Source of the DNA: an uncultured Eubacteriales bacterium
Lineage (GTDB): Bacteria > Bacillota > Clostridia > Oscillospirales > Acutalibacteraceae
Length of the DNA stretch: 64,000 bases
Direction of reading: 5' to 3'
Assembly (NCBI GenBank): GCA_934436505.1
Contig: CAKSAP010000003.1
Location: forward strand, 186,001 to 250,000
The notes beneath the pieces are model-generated. The model was not told where the DNA came from. It saw only the letters and a program-made list of their open reading frames with translations, and searched no databases. Positions 52,891-61,503 of this stretch are shown in pieces. The stretch's first letter is position 1. Every line of letters begins with the position of its first letter. The position numbers and the translations under genes are program-made.

Positions 52891-53877
52891 ATGGATTTAG
52901 CATTTTTTGACACAAAAAGCTACGATAAACCGCCGTTTGAACGGTTTTCGGAGGGTAAAAACATCAATATAAAGTTCTTTGACTCCAAGCTAAACTACGA
53001 CACAGCACCGCTTGCGTGCGGATTTGACGGGATATGCGTGTTTGTAAACGACACAATCGACAAAAGCGTAATTGAAAGGCTGTGCGAATACAAGATAAAG
53101 TTTATTGCCCTGCGCTGCTCGGGATATAACAATGTGGATTTGAAATACACGGACGGAAATATAGCGGTTTTCAACGTTCCGTCATACTCCCCTTTTGCCG
53201 TTGCAGAGCACGCTATGGCTATGCTTTTAACCTCGGTGCGAAGAACTCACAAGGCATATCTCAGGACTAAGGATTTCAATTTTTCGCTCAACGGTCTTGT
53301 CGGCTTTGACCTGCACGGAAAAACAGCCGGTGTAATCGGCACAGGCAAAATCGGTCGGGCTTTTATCGATATATGCAAGGGCTTTTCAATGAACGTTATC
53401 GCATATGATAAATATCCGATTGAAAATTCCGATATTGACTATGTAAGCCTTGACGAGCTGTACGAGAGGAGCGATATAATTTCATTCCATTGTCCGCTGA
53501 CGGAAGAAACCTATCATATGCTCGATAAGAACAGCATTGGAAAGCTGAAAAGAACGGCAATTATAATCAACACCTCACGTGGACCGCTTATAGAGTCTAA
53601 GGCTCTGCTGAAAGCAATCAAGGAAAGAAAAATCGGCGGTGCTTGCTTAGACGTGTACGAGGAGGAGTCGGATATATTCTTTGAGGATTATTCGGGGCAT
53701 ATCGTTGAGGACGACACACTCGCACGACTTATCACAATGCCGAATGTGCTTGTTACCTCGCACCAAGCGTATCTCACGACGGAAGCACTTAACAACATTG
53801 CGAAAACAACAATCGAAAACATTTTATCCTTTGAAAAGACGGGGAAATGTGCAAACGAGCTGCATTGCTTAAAATAA
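52891..53877 (+). CDS. ldhA: D-2-hydroxyacid dehydrogenase, probably D-lactate dehydrogenase
   Basis: 328 aa from ATG 52891 (GGGTGA upstream). NAD-binding GVIGTGKIGRAFIDI. Catalytic Arg in NTSRGPLIESKALL, Glu in LDVYEEESDIFF, His in TSHQAYLT. YNNVDL and SYSPFAVAEHAMAMLLT are typical of fermentative D-LDH (LdhA) rather than PGDH. It would reduce pyruvate to D-lactate to recycle NADH. Specificity by family only. Confidence 0.85.
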   Translation: MDLAFFDTKSYDKPPFERFSEGKNINIKFFDSKLNYDTAPLACGFDGICVFVNDTIDKSVIERLCEYKIKFIALRCSGYNNVDLKYTDGNIAVFNVPSYSPFAVAEHAMAMLLTSVRRTHKAYLRTKDFNFSLNGLVGFDLHGKTAGVIGTGKIGRAFIDICKGFSMNVIAYDKYPIENSDIDYVSLDELYERSDIISFHCPLTEETYHMLDKNSIGKLKRTAIIINTSRGPLIESKALLKAIKERKIGGACLDVYEEESDIFFEDYSGHIVEDDTLARLITMPNVLVTSHQAYLTTEALNNIAKTTIENILSFEKTGKCANELHCLK

Positions 53878-53911
53878 TATGAAAATTTATGACGGAATGT
53901 GCCTTGAGAGG

Positions 53912-53939
53912 TTGACAAATTTCTAATTTTGTGTATAAT
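53912..53939 (+). promoter_or_regulatory. Promoter of tRNA-Leu
   Basis: TTGACA (53912-53917) and TATAAT (53934-53939), both perfect consensus, spacer 16 bp, 28 bases before the tRNA. Confidence 0.85.
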
Positions 53940-53967
53940 ACTTTTGTTGCCAAAATGCAATGCACTT

Positions 53968-54054
53968 GCCGGTGTGATGGAATTGGCAGACGTGCTGGAC
54001 TCAAAATCCAGTGGTAGCGATACCGTGCCGGTTCGACCCCGGCCACCGGCACCA
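53968..54054 (+). tRNA. tRNA-Leu (anticodon CAA)
   Basis: 87 nt class II tRNA: acceptor GCCGGTG/CACCGGC, anticodon stem CTGGA/TCCAG around CTCAAAA (anticodon CAA), variable arm, T-arm CCGGTTCGACCCCGG, encoded CCA. Confidence 0.95.
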
Positions 54055-54057
54055 ACT

Positions 54058-54092
54058 GAGTTCGTACACCTTGTGTTCGGACTCTTTTATTT
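54058..54092 (+). terminator. Terminator of tRNA-Leu
   Basis: GAGTTCG pairs with CGGACTC (one G-T pair) around a 13-nt loop; TTTTATTTT follows. Confidence 0.7.
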
Positions 54093-54155
54093 TGCCATTT
54101 TTTATATTACATTTATATTTTTATATCCTATATAAAGCATTAACCCCGTTGCGAA

Positions 54156-54432
54156 GGCTGAGTGTTCATAAGGAAGTTTTGCTTCAAAACAACATCTTTT
54201 TGCGCAATAATTCGTTAAACCCCGCAGATATGCGTTAGCATTATCTGCGGGGTTTGCCTTTTCTTGCATCAAAAATATATTATTTTGAAGTGCGTTGCAG
54301 TTTCGTAGTTATAAAAATTCTTTTATGCTGAAGCCAAGAAATGATGCAAGGCTGTCGCCTTGCGAGGCTTTTTGGCAAAAGCATAATGGATTTTTATGCG
54401 AGAAACCAATACTTCCTTATGAACACTCAGCC
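54156..54432. mobile_element. MITE copy 2 (full form, 277 bp)
   Basis: Perfect terminal inverted repeats of about 21 bp, left GGCTGAGTGTTCATAAGG..., right ...CCTTATGAACACTCAGCC. The interior carries the CCCCGCAGATA...TATCTGCGGGG hairpin followed by a T-rich stretch, and a second hairpin region, GCAAGGCTGTCGCCTTGC. The copy at 7095-7300 lacks 71 bp around that second hairpin. There is no coding potential; mobilisation would need a transposase encoded elsewhere. Confidence 0.9.
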
Positions 54433-54451
54433 AAGGGCTAATTTTATTTGA

Positions 54452-56005
54452 TTATTTATCTTTGTTCTCACGTCTTACGATAAGCTCATTAAGAATTCTT
54501 GTGTGCTCATCATCTGTAAGCGGATACTTAATTGTGGGAATAGCTGAAAGAAGCATACCGATTGCAGGCGGAATAGAAATAAGAAGGAACATCGCCATAG
54601 CGTATTTGCCGTCAGCTGCTTCGTAGAAACGGTATTTGCCGTCAGCCAAGTCAATGTTGAGCTGTGCAATGTTTTCCGCACTGTATTTAACAGCCGAATA
54701 AATGAAGCCCGAAATAAGCGAAGAAACGCCCATTGAAAGCTTTGTGATGAACGACTGACCCGAGAAGAATACGCCGTCGGTACGGATACCGTTTATGTGC
54801 TCCTCATAGTCAACGCAGTCAGCAATCATAATTGACTGAAGAATGTTGATTGAGCCCATAGCCCAAGAAGCTGCAAACATCATAACAGCCATAAGGACAA
54901 CGTAGCCCATGCTCTGCATAAGGTTGCCGTCTGCAAGCTTGTAAACGCCGAAAATCAATGCAAACGGAACTGCGCCTGCGATTGAGTAGAAATTGTAAAG
55001 CTGCTTTTTGCCGAACTTGTTTGCCATTTTGGGAGTAACAGCCGTACCGATAATCATACCGCCGAGAAGTCCCACGCCCATAACAAGAAGCTGAATGATT
55101 TTTTCAATTTGAAGCTTGCCGTCAACCATAAGGTTAGCAAGGTTGTTGTCGAAGAAATAGTACATAACAAGAGTCAAGCCAACGATTGAAAGAAGCTGAA
55201 TGGGGCTTCTCAAAATACCCGAAATAAGAAGTCTTCTGAACGGGTCGTTGGAGAACATAGTCTTGAAGTTTTCCTTCATTGTATGTGTCTCGTCGGACTG
55301 CTTAACCTTCTCTTTAACAGAAAGTCCTGCAAACTGGAAGAGAACAGTCGCAAACACGGTAAGGATAACTGCGATTATAAGATAAGATTTCTTATCCGCA
55401 TGGAGAATGTCAAGACCCTGCTTCTGGAACATCGGCGAAAGAGCCTTACCCGCAAAGGTAATAAGCATACCGATAGCACCGACATTTGCTACGATTCGAG
55501 CAAGAGAAAGAGCCTTTGCTCTGTCGTTTTCGTCGTCGGTCATAAGAGAGGTTACGCCCCAAATCGGAATATCGCCGACTGTGTAGCACATACCCCAGAG
55601 GATATAGGAAATTGCTGCCCAAGCGACAATCAAAACGTGCGCTGTGGTTGAAGTGTAGTCGGTATATGTTCCGTTACAGAATGTAAGGATTGTGATAATA
55701 CCGATCGGAACCGGAATAAACATAAGGTACGGCTTACATTTACCCCATTTTGATCTTGTATGGTCAACGATCGAGCCCATCATCGGGTCATTGATTGCGT
55801 CCCATATACGGGCAATAAAGAATATTGTCGAAATAGCCATTGCCGGCAAGAAAATGATTGACTGCCAGTAGTACTGGAGTCCGCCGGAAATAATGTTGTA
55901 AATAATGTTTTGTCCCGCAAGACCTACCAAGTAACCGGTCAATTCCTTACCGGTATAGGTGTTATGTTTGATAGTTCCCTCGGGAGATTGAGATTTTTTG
56001 CTCAT
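54452..56005 (-). CDS. Sugar:cation symporter of the GPH family (MFS fold)
   Basis: 517 aa from ATG 56005 (AAAGGA eight bases upstream; ATG 56014 is too close). Twelve hydrophobic segments. The GPH signature lies between helices 2 and 3: RIWDAINDPMMGSIVDHTRSKWGKCKPYLMF. The C-terminal half contains DCVDYEEHINGIRTDGVFFSGQSF, typical of the MelB/XynP branch. It imports an oligosaccharide or glycoside with Na+ or H+. No glycosidase gene is adjacent in the window. Confidence 0.92.
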   Translation of the reverse strand: MSKKSQSPEGTIKHNTYTGKELTGYLVGLAGQNIIYNIISGGLQYYWQSIIFLPAMAISTIFFIARIWDAINDPMMGSIVDHTRSKWGKCKPYLMFIPVPIGIITILTFCNGTYTDYTSTTAHVLIVAWAAISYILWGMCYTVGDIPIWGVTSLMTDDENDRAKALSLARIVANVGAIGMLITFAGKALSPMFQKQGLDILHADKKSYLIIAVILTVFATVLFQFAGLSVKEKVKQSDETHTMKENFKTMFSNDPFRRLLISGILRSPIQLLSIVGLTLVMYYFFDNNLANLMVDGKLQIEKIIQLLVMGVGLLGGMIIGTAVTPKMANKFGKKQLYNFYSIAGAVPFALIFGVYKLADGNLMQSMGYVVLMAVMMFAASWAMGSINILQSIMIADCVDYEEHINGIRTDGVFFSGQSFITKLSMGVSSLISGFIYSAVKYSAENIAQLNIDLADGKYRFYEAADGKYAMAMFLLISIPPAIGMLLSAIPTIKYPLTDDEHTRILNELIVRRENKDK

Positions 56006-56194
56006 CTTACCCATCCTTTGTGCGTTTTTTTACGCAAAATTTTAAGAAAATTATACCATATACAAAAAATTTTTTCAAGGTAGCAAATATAATTAGGCAC
56101 ATTCAACAAACGTGCGTGCGATAATTTATTGAAAATACCCATTGTACGTTGAGTAACGTGTATATTAAGGGAAAAATCAACGGTTTTACGGTCG

Positions 56195-56455
56195 AAATGA
56201 TATTGAAATATTCGCATAATCGTAGGGACAACCCTTGCGGTTGTCCGTGAATTTTCTCACAATCCCTCCGAGTTGCCTGCGGCAACCCACCGTCTCGCCT
56301 GCCGGTTCGGTCGGTGCTTCTGCATTAAATGCAGAGGTCTCCACAGGAGACCCGCACCCCTTTACACAAGGGAGGCTTTGACGGACAGGGGCAAGCCCTG
56401 TCCCTATGGTCGCTTAGATTTTCAAATTTGATAAAATCAGGCACCCTCTGACGAG
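56195..56455. repeat. Cluster of interspersed palindromic repeats
   Basis: TAGGGACAACCCTTGCGGTTGTCCG, GTTGCCTGCGGCAAC, GGTCTCCACAGGAGACC and GGACAGGGGCAAGCCCTGTCC in tandem, related to those at 20500-21062 and 23500-23740. The gap from 56015 to 56485 holds no gene. Confidence 0.65.
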
Positions 56456-56485
56456 AGCGCCTGTGTCTGCAAGATAATATCCGAT

Positions 56486-56974
56486 TTAATATCCGAACAC
56501 GCCTGAAAGCGAATCGTCGTCGTCAATCCACTTTTTAACGTGGACTATTCTGTAATCGTCCTTGGTATCTCTGATAACAATATGCTCAATGCCCGAATTT
56601 ATAATCATACGCTTGCACATTGAACAGCTGTTTGCGTTCTCGACATAATCAATATCGTTGCTCTCAAGTCCGACAAGATAAAGCGTGCCGCCGAGCATCT
56701 CATTCCTTGAAGCGCTGATAATCGCATTAGCCTCTGCGTGTACGCTTCTGCAAAGCTCATACCTTTCCCCTCTCGGAATTTTAAGCTCATCTCTGATACA
56801 TCTGTTCAAATCACAGCAATTCTTTCTGCCTCTCGGCGCACCCGAATAGCCTGTCGATATAACCTGATCGTTTGAAACTATAACAGCTCCGTAATGACGG
56901 CGCAGGCAAGTGCTTCTGTGAGCAACAGCCTCCGCAAGGTCAAGGTAATAATTTATTTTATCTCTTCTCGCCAT
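56486..56974 (-). CDS. dCMP deaminase (ComEB-like)
   Basis: 162 aa. Zinc-site motifs: CRSVHAEANAI (HAE) and NSCSMCKRMI (CxxC). The insertion CCDLNRCIRDELKIPRGERYELC is the dCMP-deaminase segment with extra metal cysteines. It produces dUMP for thymidylate synthesis. ComEB paralogues sit in competence operons, but no com gene is near. Confidence 0.92.
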   Translation of the reverse strand: MARRDKINYYLDLAEAVAHRSTCLRRHYGAVIVSNDQVISTGYSGAPRGRKNCCDLNRCIRDELKIPRGERYELCRSVHAEANAIISASRNEMLGGTLYLVGLESNDIDYVENANSCSMCKRMIINSGIEHIVIRDTKDDYRIVHVKKWIDDDDSLSGVFGY

Positions 56975-57074
56975 ATTTTACACCTCAAAGCAAAATTTAT
57001 ATTAAAATAATATCATAAACACGGTCTTTGTTCAAGATGGTAATTTCAATAAAAATCAACGCCGATAATTTACG

Positions 57075-57103
57075 TTGCACATTCCAAAAAAATATGATAT
57101 TAT
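57075..57103 (+). promoter_or_regulatory. Promoter of trmB
   Basis: TTGCAC (57075-57080) and TATTAT (57098-57103), 17-bp spacer. Transcription would start about 10 bases before ATG 57120, so the leader is very short. Confidence 0.55.
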
Positions 57104-57119
57104 TCTATGCGGTGATAAA

Positions 57120-57794
57120 ATGAGATTTAGAAAATTAAAAAATCTTGATACAAGGCGTGATAATTGCAGCGACCTTCGTATCCCCTATTCCATACCCGAT
57201 TTCGATTTGAGAAATATCGACAACGTTCACGAATACATTGATTTTTCAAAGTATTTTGTAAATGACGCACCGCTTGTACTTGAAATAGGCTGCGGCAAAG
57301 GTCAATTTGCAACCCAATACGCAAAGAGAAATCCCGATAAAAACATTGTCGGAATCGAGTGCGTGCCGGGTGTTTTGGTAATTGCCTGCGAAAAGGCAAA
57401 GGTAGAAAAGCTTGATAATCTTCGTTTTCTTGAGATGAGGGCGGAATACCTCCCCGTGTTTATCAAAGAGCACAGCGTTTCGGAAATATTCTTGAATTTC
57501 AGCACTCCGTTTCCGAAGGCGAGGCACGAAAAGCACAGGCTTACAAGTCCCGAGTTTTTGAGCATTTACAAGAAAATTTTAACTCCCGACGCTTTGATAG
57601 TTCAAAAGACCGACAGCCTTGATTTCTTCGAATATTCAATCGAGAGCTTCAATAACAACGGCTTTGAGGTAACAAGCGTTATCAGGGATTTGCACAACAG
57701 CGATTTCGAGGGCAATATCGTAACTGAATACGAGCAGAGGTTTGCCGAACAGGGCTTGCCGTTGTACAGGCTTGAAGCAAGGCTCAAAAAATAA
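57120..57794 (+). CDS. trmB: tRNA (guanine-46-N7)-methyltransferase TrmB
   Basis: 224 aa from ATG 57120. SAM motif LVLEIGCGKGQFATQYAKRNPDKNIVGIE. The catalytic/substrate segment ILNFSTPFPKARHEKHRLTSPEF replaces the usual NFSDPWPKxRHxKRRL with ST-F changes, otherwise intact. RLEARLKK ends it, as in the family. Single-gene unit. Confidence 0.95.
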   Translation: MRFRKLKNLDTRRDNCSDLRIPYSIPDFDLRNIDNVHEYIDFSKYFVNDAPLVLEIGCGKGQFATQYAKRNPDKNIVGIECVPGVLVIACEKAKVEKLDNLRFLEMRAEYLPVFIKEHSVSEIFLNFSTPFPKARHEKHRLTSPEFLSIYKKILTPDALIVQKTDSLDFFEYSIESFNNNGFEVTSVIRDLHNSDFEGNIVTEYEQRFAEQGLPLYRLEARLKK

Positions 57795-57808
57795 AATATT
57801 ACACAAAT

Positions 57809-57835
57809 AAAAAGTCGGCTTGTTGCCGACTTTTT
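57809..57835. terminator. Bidirectional terminator trmB / sugar transferase
   Basis: AAAAAGTCGGC-ttgtt-GCCGACTTTTT, perfect 11-bp stem with T runs on both strands between convergent genes. Confidence 0.9.
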
Positions 57836-57837
57836 GT

Positions 57838-59241
57838 TTATTTATCCTGTTCCTTGCTTTCTTCCTTTTCGACCTCTTGAGTGAAAAATTCAAATTCTTC
57901 GCCCTTGCAGAAAGCCTCTGTGCTGTCGCCTGCTTTGAAAAAGACGGTCAGCGTTTGGAATATAAGCTTTATATCAAGCCAAAGGCTGTATTTTTCGATA
58001 TACATAAGGTCAAGCACAAGCTTATCCTTTGGCGAGGTGTTGTATTTACCTGCGATTTGTGCGTGACCCGTAAGTCCTGCCTTAACCCTCAAGCGATAAC
58101 TGAATTCGGAGAGCATATCGGTATATTCGTCAACGTTTTCAACCATTTCGGGACGAGGTCCGACAATACTCATTTCGCCTTTGAGAATATTGATAAGCTG
58201 CGGCAGTTCGTCAATTCTGAACTTACGCAAAAATCTTCCGACCTTTGTAATACGGTCATCATCACTTGTAACAGAACGGTTGACGGAGTCCTTTTCTTTC
58301 ATTGTTCTGAATTTATAAACATAGAAAATCTTGCCGTTGAGCGTAGCCCTCTTTTGCTTAAAGAGCACCTTTCCGCCGTCCTCAAGCTTAATGCAAAGCG
58401 CACTTATCGCAAAAAGCGGCGAAAGGATTATAAGACCGCAGAGCGAGCCGAAAACGTCAAGCAAGCGCTTAAAGAATTTCTGCTCAATGGTAAGCCCCTT
58501 GACCTGTGAAGCATAAAGCGGCTTATCGTCCAAAATTGCCGTTCTGCCTCTCAAAGCGACAATGTCGCACATTTCAAAATTGTAATAGATATTCTTGTTG
58601 TTGGCATAGCAGTATTCAATTATCATTGTCCTTGACGAAACGGGAACGTCATACACGAACACGGTGTCGCAGCGGTTGATAATGTCAAACAAATCGGGCG
58701 ACGTGAAAAGTATCATATCGGTAATATTATACTGCTTTTTATATTTCAAAATCTTCGGTACAACGCTGTTGAGCGCATATTTTGAGGTTGTGATAACGCA
58801 GCATTTTTCGGGAGAATTTATTGTGAAAAAGACGTGATTTCCGAAATATGTCAATGCGATTATCATTATAAGCTGAAGCACATAGACGAGCAGAAGTATA
58901 TCCAAATCCTCAAGCTTAAAGGTTTGGTTGTTAGCCGAGTTCGTGTTCATTATGCACAGCTGAACATAAGTGATAGCATCGGTAAAGAACGTCGCAAGCG
59001 AAAGCGAGCTGATTATCGGCTTACTCTTGTTAATACCTATACTGTATCCGCCGAAAATCGACATTGACGCAAGTCCCAATACAACGAAGGTAAACATTGT
59101 AACTGCGGCAGTTCTCGAAACGTGCAAAAGCCACGCATTATTTATACCGAAAAGCAAAAAGAATATTGCAAACAATAAAAAAAACAGAGTAAATTTCAAA
59201 AGCATTACAATTAAGCTTGTGAACTTTTTTAATCTATTCAT
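57838..59241 (-). CDS. Polyprenyl-phosphate sugar-1-phosphate transferase (exopolysaccharide initiation)
   Basis: 467 aa from ATG 59241 (CGGAG upstream). Four or five N-terminal membrane helices, a central CoA-binding-like domain (TSPDLFDIINRCDTVFVYDVP), a membrane hairpin (LLDVFGSLCGLIILSPLFAISAL), then the catalytic C-domain: LFKQKRATLNGKIFYVYKFRTM and DELPQLINILKGEMSIVGPRPE. WbaP/CpsE architecture. It starts a glycan repeat unit on undecaprenyl phosphate; no other glycan genes are adjacent. Confidence 0.93.
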   Translation of the reverse strand: MNRLKKFTSLIVMLLKFTLFFLLFAIFFLLFGINNAWLLHVSRTAAVTMFTFVVLGLASMSIFGGYSIGINKSKPIISSLSLATFFTDAITYVQLCIMNTNSANNQTFKLEDLDILLLVYVLQLIMIIALTYFGNHVFFTINSPEKCCVITTSKYALNSVVPKILKYKKQYNITDMILFTSPDLFDIINRCDTVFVYDVPVSSRTMIIEYCYANNKNIYYNFEMCDIVALRGRTAILDDKPLYASQVKGLTIEQKFFKRLLDVFGSLCGLIILSPLFAISALCIKLEDGGKVLFKQKRATLNGKIFYVYKFRTMKEKDSVNRSVTSDDDRITKVGRFLRKFRIDELPQLINILKGEMSIVGPRPEMVENVDEYTDMLSEFSYRLRVKAGLTGHAQIAGKYNTSPKDKLVLDLMYIEKYSLWLDIKLIFQTLTVFFKAGDSTEAFCKGEEFEFFTQEVEKEESKEQDK

Positions 59242-59347
59242 AATACACTCCGTAAACACACTAAATTTTGCAGTGAGATAAATATACGCTTTTTTTCGCC
59301 GATTGTCAACAAATAGCGCACGAAAGCTGCCGCAAGCCGCCGTTTTT

Positions 59348-59374
59348 AACATTCCCCATTTAGGCTCATATAAT
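59348..59374 (+). promoter_or_regulatory. Putative sigma-E-type sporulation promoter of cotJABC
   Basis: CATATAAT (59367-59374) matches the sigma-E -10 consensus CATACAnT at most positions. AACATT lies 13 bp upstream as a loose -35. It overlaps the ATG at 59373, which argues that translation starts further down, at TTG 59412. Confidence 0.4.
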
Positions 59375-59411
59375 GAAACGGGGAGCAAAAAAATTACAAG
59401 GAGAGTTTACA

Positions 59412-59642
59412 TTGGATATTAGAGAAAAATGCACGATACCCGAGCAGTCCTGCTGTGAACTGAATATCGGCAGCATAAGCTCGTATTACGGCACTTCGGT
59501 CTTGCCGGACAAAGTTGTCACGACAATGGCTTATGTGCCGTTTCAAACGGATACGACAATGTATAAGCCCGAAACGGCATTGAAATACGGAACGGTTTTC
59601 CCTGACCTCAACAAGCCGTTTTTAGGAGGTAAATGCATATGA
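59412..59642 (+). CDS. cotJA: Spore coat-associated protein CotJA
   Basis: About 76 aa from TTG 59412, preferred because AAGGAGAG lies six bases upstream; the ATG at 59373 has no ribosome site and overlaps the promoter. Contains VVTTMAYVPFQ and ETALKYGTVFPDLNKPFLG, the CotJA signature. It is needed for assembly of the CotJ complex on the forespore. Confidence 0.9.
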   Translation: MDIREKCTIPEQSCCELNIGSISSYYGTSVLPDKVVTTMAYVPFQTDTTMYKPETALKYGTVFPDLNKPFLGGKCI

Positions 59643-59890
59643 ACAACAGAACAGCGGCATTATACAAGCTTTCTTCGGTGCAATTTGCGGCGTTAGAGCT
59701 TCATATATATCTCGACACCCACCCCGGCGATGTTGAGGCACAGAAGAAATATAACGAATATATGGCAGCCTACAAGGCAATGCTCAAGGAATTTGAAGCC
59801 ACCTACGGTGCAATTTCCTGCCCTGCCGACAGTAAAGAATGGCTTAAAGACCCGTGGCCGTGGGATGTAACTAAGGAGTGTGATTGCTGA
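59639..59890 (+). CDS. cotJB: Spore coat protein CotJB
   Basis: 83 aa from ATG 59639 (AGGAGG nine bases upstream; ATG 59633 is too close), overlapping cotJA by 4 bases. LYKLSSVQFAALELHIYLDTHP and KEWLKDPWPWDVT are the family hallmarks. Confidence 0.93.
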   Translation: MNNRTAALYKLSSVQFAALELHIYLDTHPGDVEAQKKYNEYMAAYKAMLKEFEATYGAISCPADSKEWLKDPWPWDVTKECDC

Positions 59891-60501
59891 TGTTTCAATA
59901 TGAGAAAAAATTGCAGTACCCTGTCAATATAAAGAACCCCAATCCTAAGTATGCACAGATTATAATCAGCCAGTACGGCGGTCCCGACGGCGAATTAGGT
60001 GCGTCGCTTCGGTATCTTTCACAGAGATTTTCAATGCCGTATGCGGAGCTTAAAGGCTTGCTTACCGACATCGGAACGGAGGAATTGGGACACCTTGAAA
60101 TGATAGGTGCGATAGTTTATCAGCTTACGAGAAATCTCTCGATAGACGAGATTAAGAAAAGCGGCTTTGACAAATACTTTGTTGACCACACGACGGGCGT
60201 TTATCCCGTGGCGGCAAGCGGTGCGCCGTTTACGGTTACATGCTTTCAGTCAAAGGGCGACACGATAACGGATTTACACGAGGATTTGGCGGCGGAGCAA
60301 AAGGCGAGAACGACCTATGACAATATTTTGCGACTTGTTGACGACCCCGACGTGCGAGAGCCGATTAAGTTCCTGCGTGAAAGAGAGGTCGTACACTATC
60401 AACGCTTCGGCGAGGGCTTGCGACTTGCGACGGATAAGCTCAATGAAAAGAATTTCTATGCGTTCAATCCGAGCTTTGACAAAAAATGTAACAGAAAATA
60501 G
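59890..60501 (+). CDS. cotJC: Spore coat protein CotJC (Mn-catalase family)
   Basis: 203 aa; the ATG at 59890 shares a base with the cotJB stop (TGATG). Ferritin-like di-manganese fold: Glu/His ligands in LLTDIGTEELGHLEMIG and in EDLAAEQKARTTYDN and REREVVHYQRFGE. YFVDHTTGVYPVAASG is also conserved. Probably peroxide protection or coat assembly during sporulation. Confidence 0.95.
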   Translation: MFQYEKKLQYPVNIKNPNPKYAQIIISQYGGPDGELGASLRYLSQRFSMPYAELKGLLTDIGTEELGHLEMIGAIVYQLTRNLSIDEIKKSGFDKYFVDHTTGVYPVAASGAPFTVTCFQSKGDTITDLHEDLAAEQKARTTYDNILRLVDDPDVREPIKFLREREVVHYQRFGEGLRLATDKLNEKNFYAFNPSFDKKCNRK

Positions 60502-60509
60502 CACTAAAA

Positions 60510-60543
60510 AATACGGCACACTCCGAAAAGAGTATGCCGTATT
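60510..60543. terminator. Bidirectional terminator cotJC / transketolase
   Basis: AATACGGCA pairs with TGCCGTATT, with CTC/GAG continuing in the loop; T-rich on the + side and A-rich on the other. Confidence 0.8.
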
Positions 60544-60556
60544 GCTTTTATTTTGA

Positions 60557-61501
60557 TTATTTAAGTGCGATTGCCTTTTTAACGTTTTCAGCGATATTTT
60601 TAGCGTCAAGACCGTAGATGTGCAAAAGCTCAACCGCAGGACCTGATTTACCGAATACGTCATTTACGCCGACACGAACAACGGGAACGGGTACGGTTTC
60701 GCAGACAACCTCTGTAACCGCAGAGCCGAGACCGCCGATAATGTTATGCTCCTCGGCAGTAACGATAACGCCCGTTTTCTTTGCGGAGTCAATGATTATA
60801 TCTCTGTCGATAGGCTTGATTGTAGCCATATTGACAACTCTTGCGGAAATGCCCTCTGCCTTGAGGCTTTCGGCAGCCATCAAAGCCTCGTTTACCATAA
60901 GACCCGAAGCGATAATCGTAGCGTCTGTACCCTCAACAAGTACATTGCCCTTACCGATTTCGAATTTGTAGCTTTCATCAAATACTCTCGGCACTGCAAG
61001 ACGACCGAAACGCATATAAACAGGGCCGTCATGTTCAACGGCAGCCAAAACGCAGGCTCTTGCTTCGATATCGTCGGCAGGATTCAAAATAACCATACCG
61101 GGAATTGTTCTCATAAGAGCAATATCCTCACAGCACTGGTGGCTTGCGCCGTCCTCGCCGACAGAAATGCCTGCATGAGTTGCACCGATTTTAACGTTCA
61201 GGTGCGGATAGCCGATTGAGTTTCTAATCTGCTCAAATGCTCTGCCTGCCGCAAACATAGCGAAAGAAGAAGCAAAAACGGTATGACCTGTTGCCGCAAG
61301 TCCTGCCGCAACGCCCATAAGGTTAGCCTCTGCGATACCTACGTCAAAGAATTTATCGGGATGAGCGCTTTTGAACATACCTGTTTTTGTTGCAGCCGCA
61401 AGATCGGCGTCGAGAACAATGATTTTGTCGTTTTTATCGCCCAATTCAACAAGTGTTTTACCGTAAGCGTCACGGGTTGCACATTTAATTACATCTGCCA
61501 T
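60557..61501 (-). CDS. Transketolase, C-terminal subunit
   Basis: 314 aa corresponding to the Pyr plus C-terminal domains: RDAYGKTLVELGDKNDKIIVLDADL, the Pyr-domain glutamate region DVGIAEANLMGVAAGLA, ISVGEDGASHQCCEDIALMR and the C-domain VTAEEHNIIGGLGSAV. Together with the upstream gene it makes one transketolase (ThDP and Mg2+ dependent C2 transfer in the pentose phosphate pathway). Two bases separate them. Confidence 0.95.
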   Translation of the reverse strand: MADVIKCATRDAYGKTLVELGDKNDKIIVLDADLAAATKTGMFKSAHPDKFFDVGIAEANLMGVAAGLAATGHTVFASSFAMFAAGRAFEQIRNSIGYPHLNVKIGATHAGISVGEDGASHQCCEDIALMRTIPGMVILNPADDIEARACVLAAVEHDGPVYMRFGRLAVPRVFDESYKFEIGKGNVLVEGTDATIIASGLMVNEALMAAESLKAEGISARVVNMATIKPIDRDIIIDSAKKTGVIVTAEEHNIIGGLGSAVTEVVCETVPVPVVRVGVNDVFGKSGPAVELLHIYGLDAKNIAENVKKAIALK

Positions 61502-61503
61502 AA

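Noticed and set aside
57820..58509. 229-aa + frame
   Set aside because: Antisense of the sugar transferase, whose catalytic motifs are on the minus strand.
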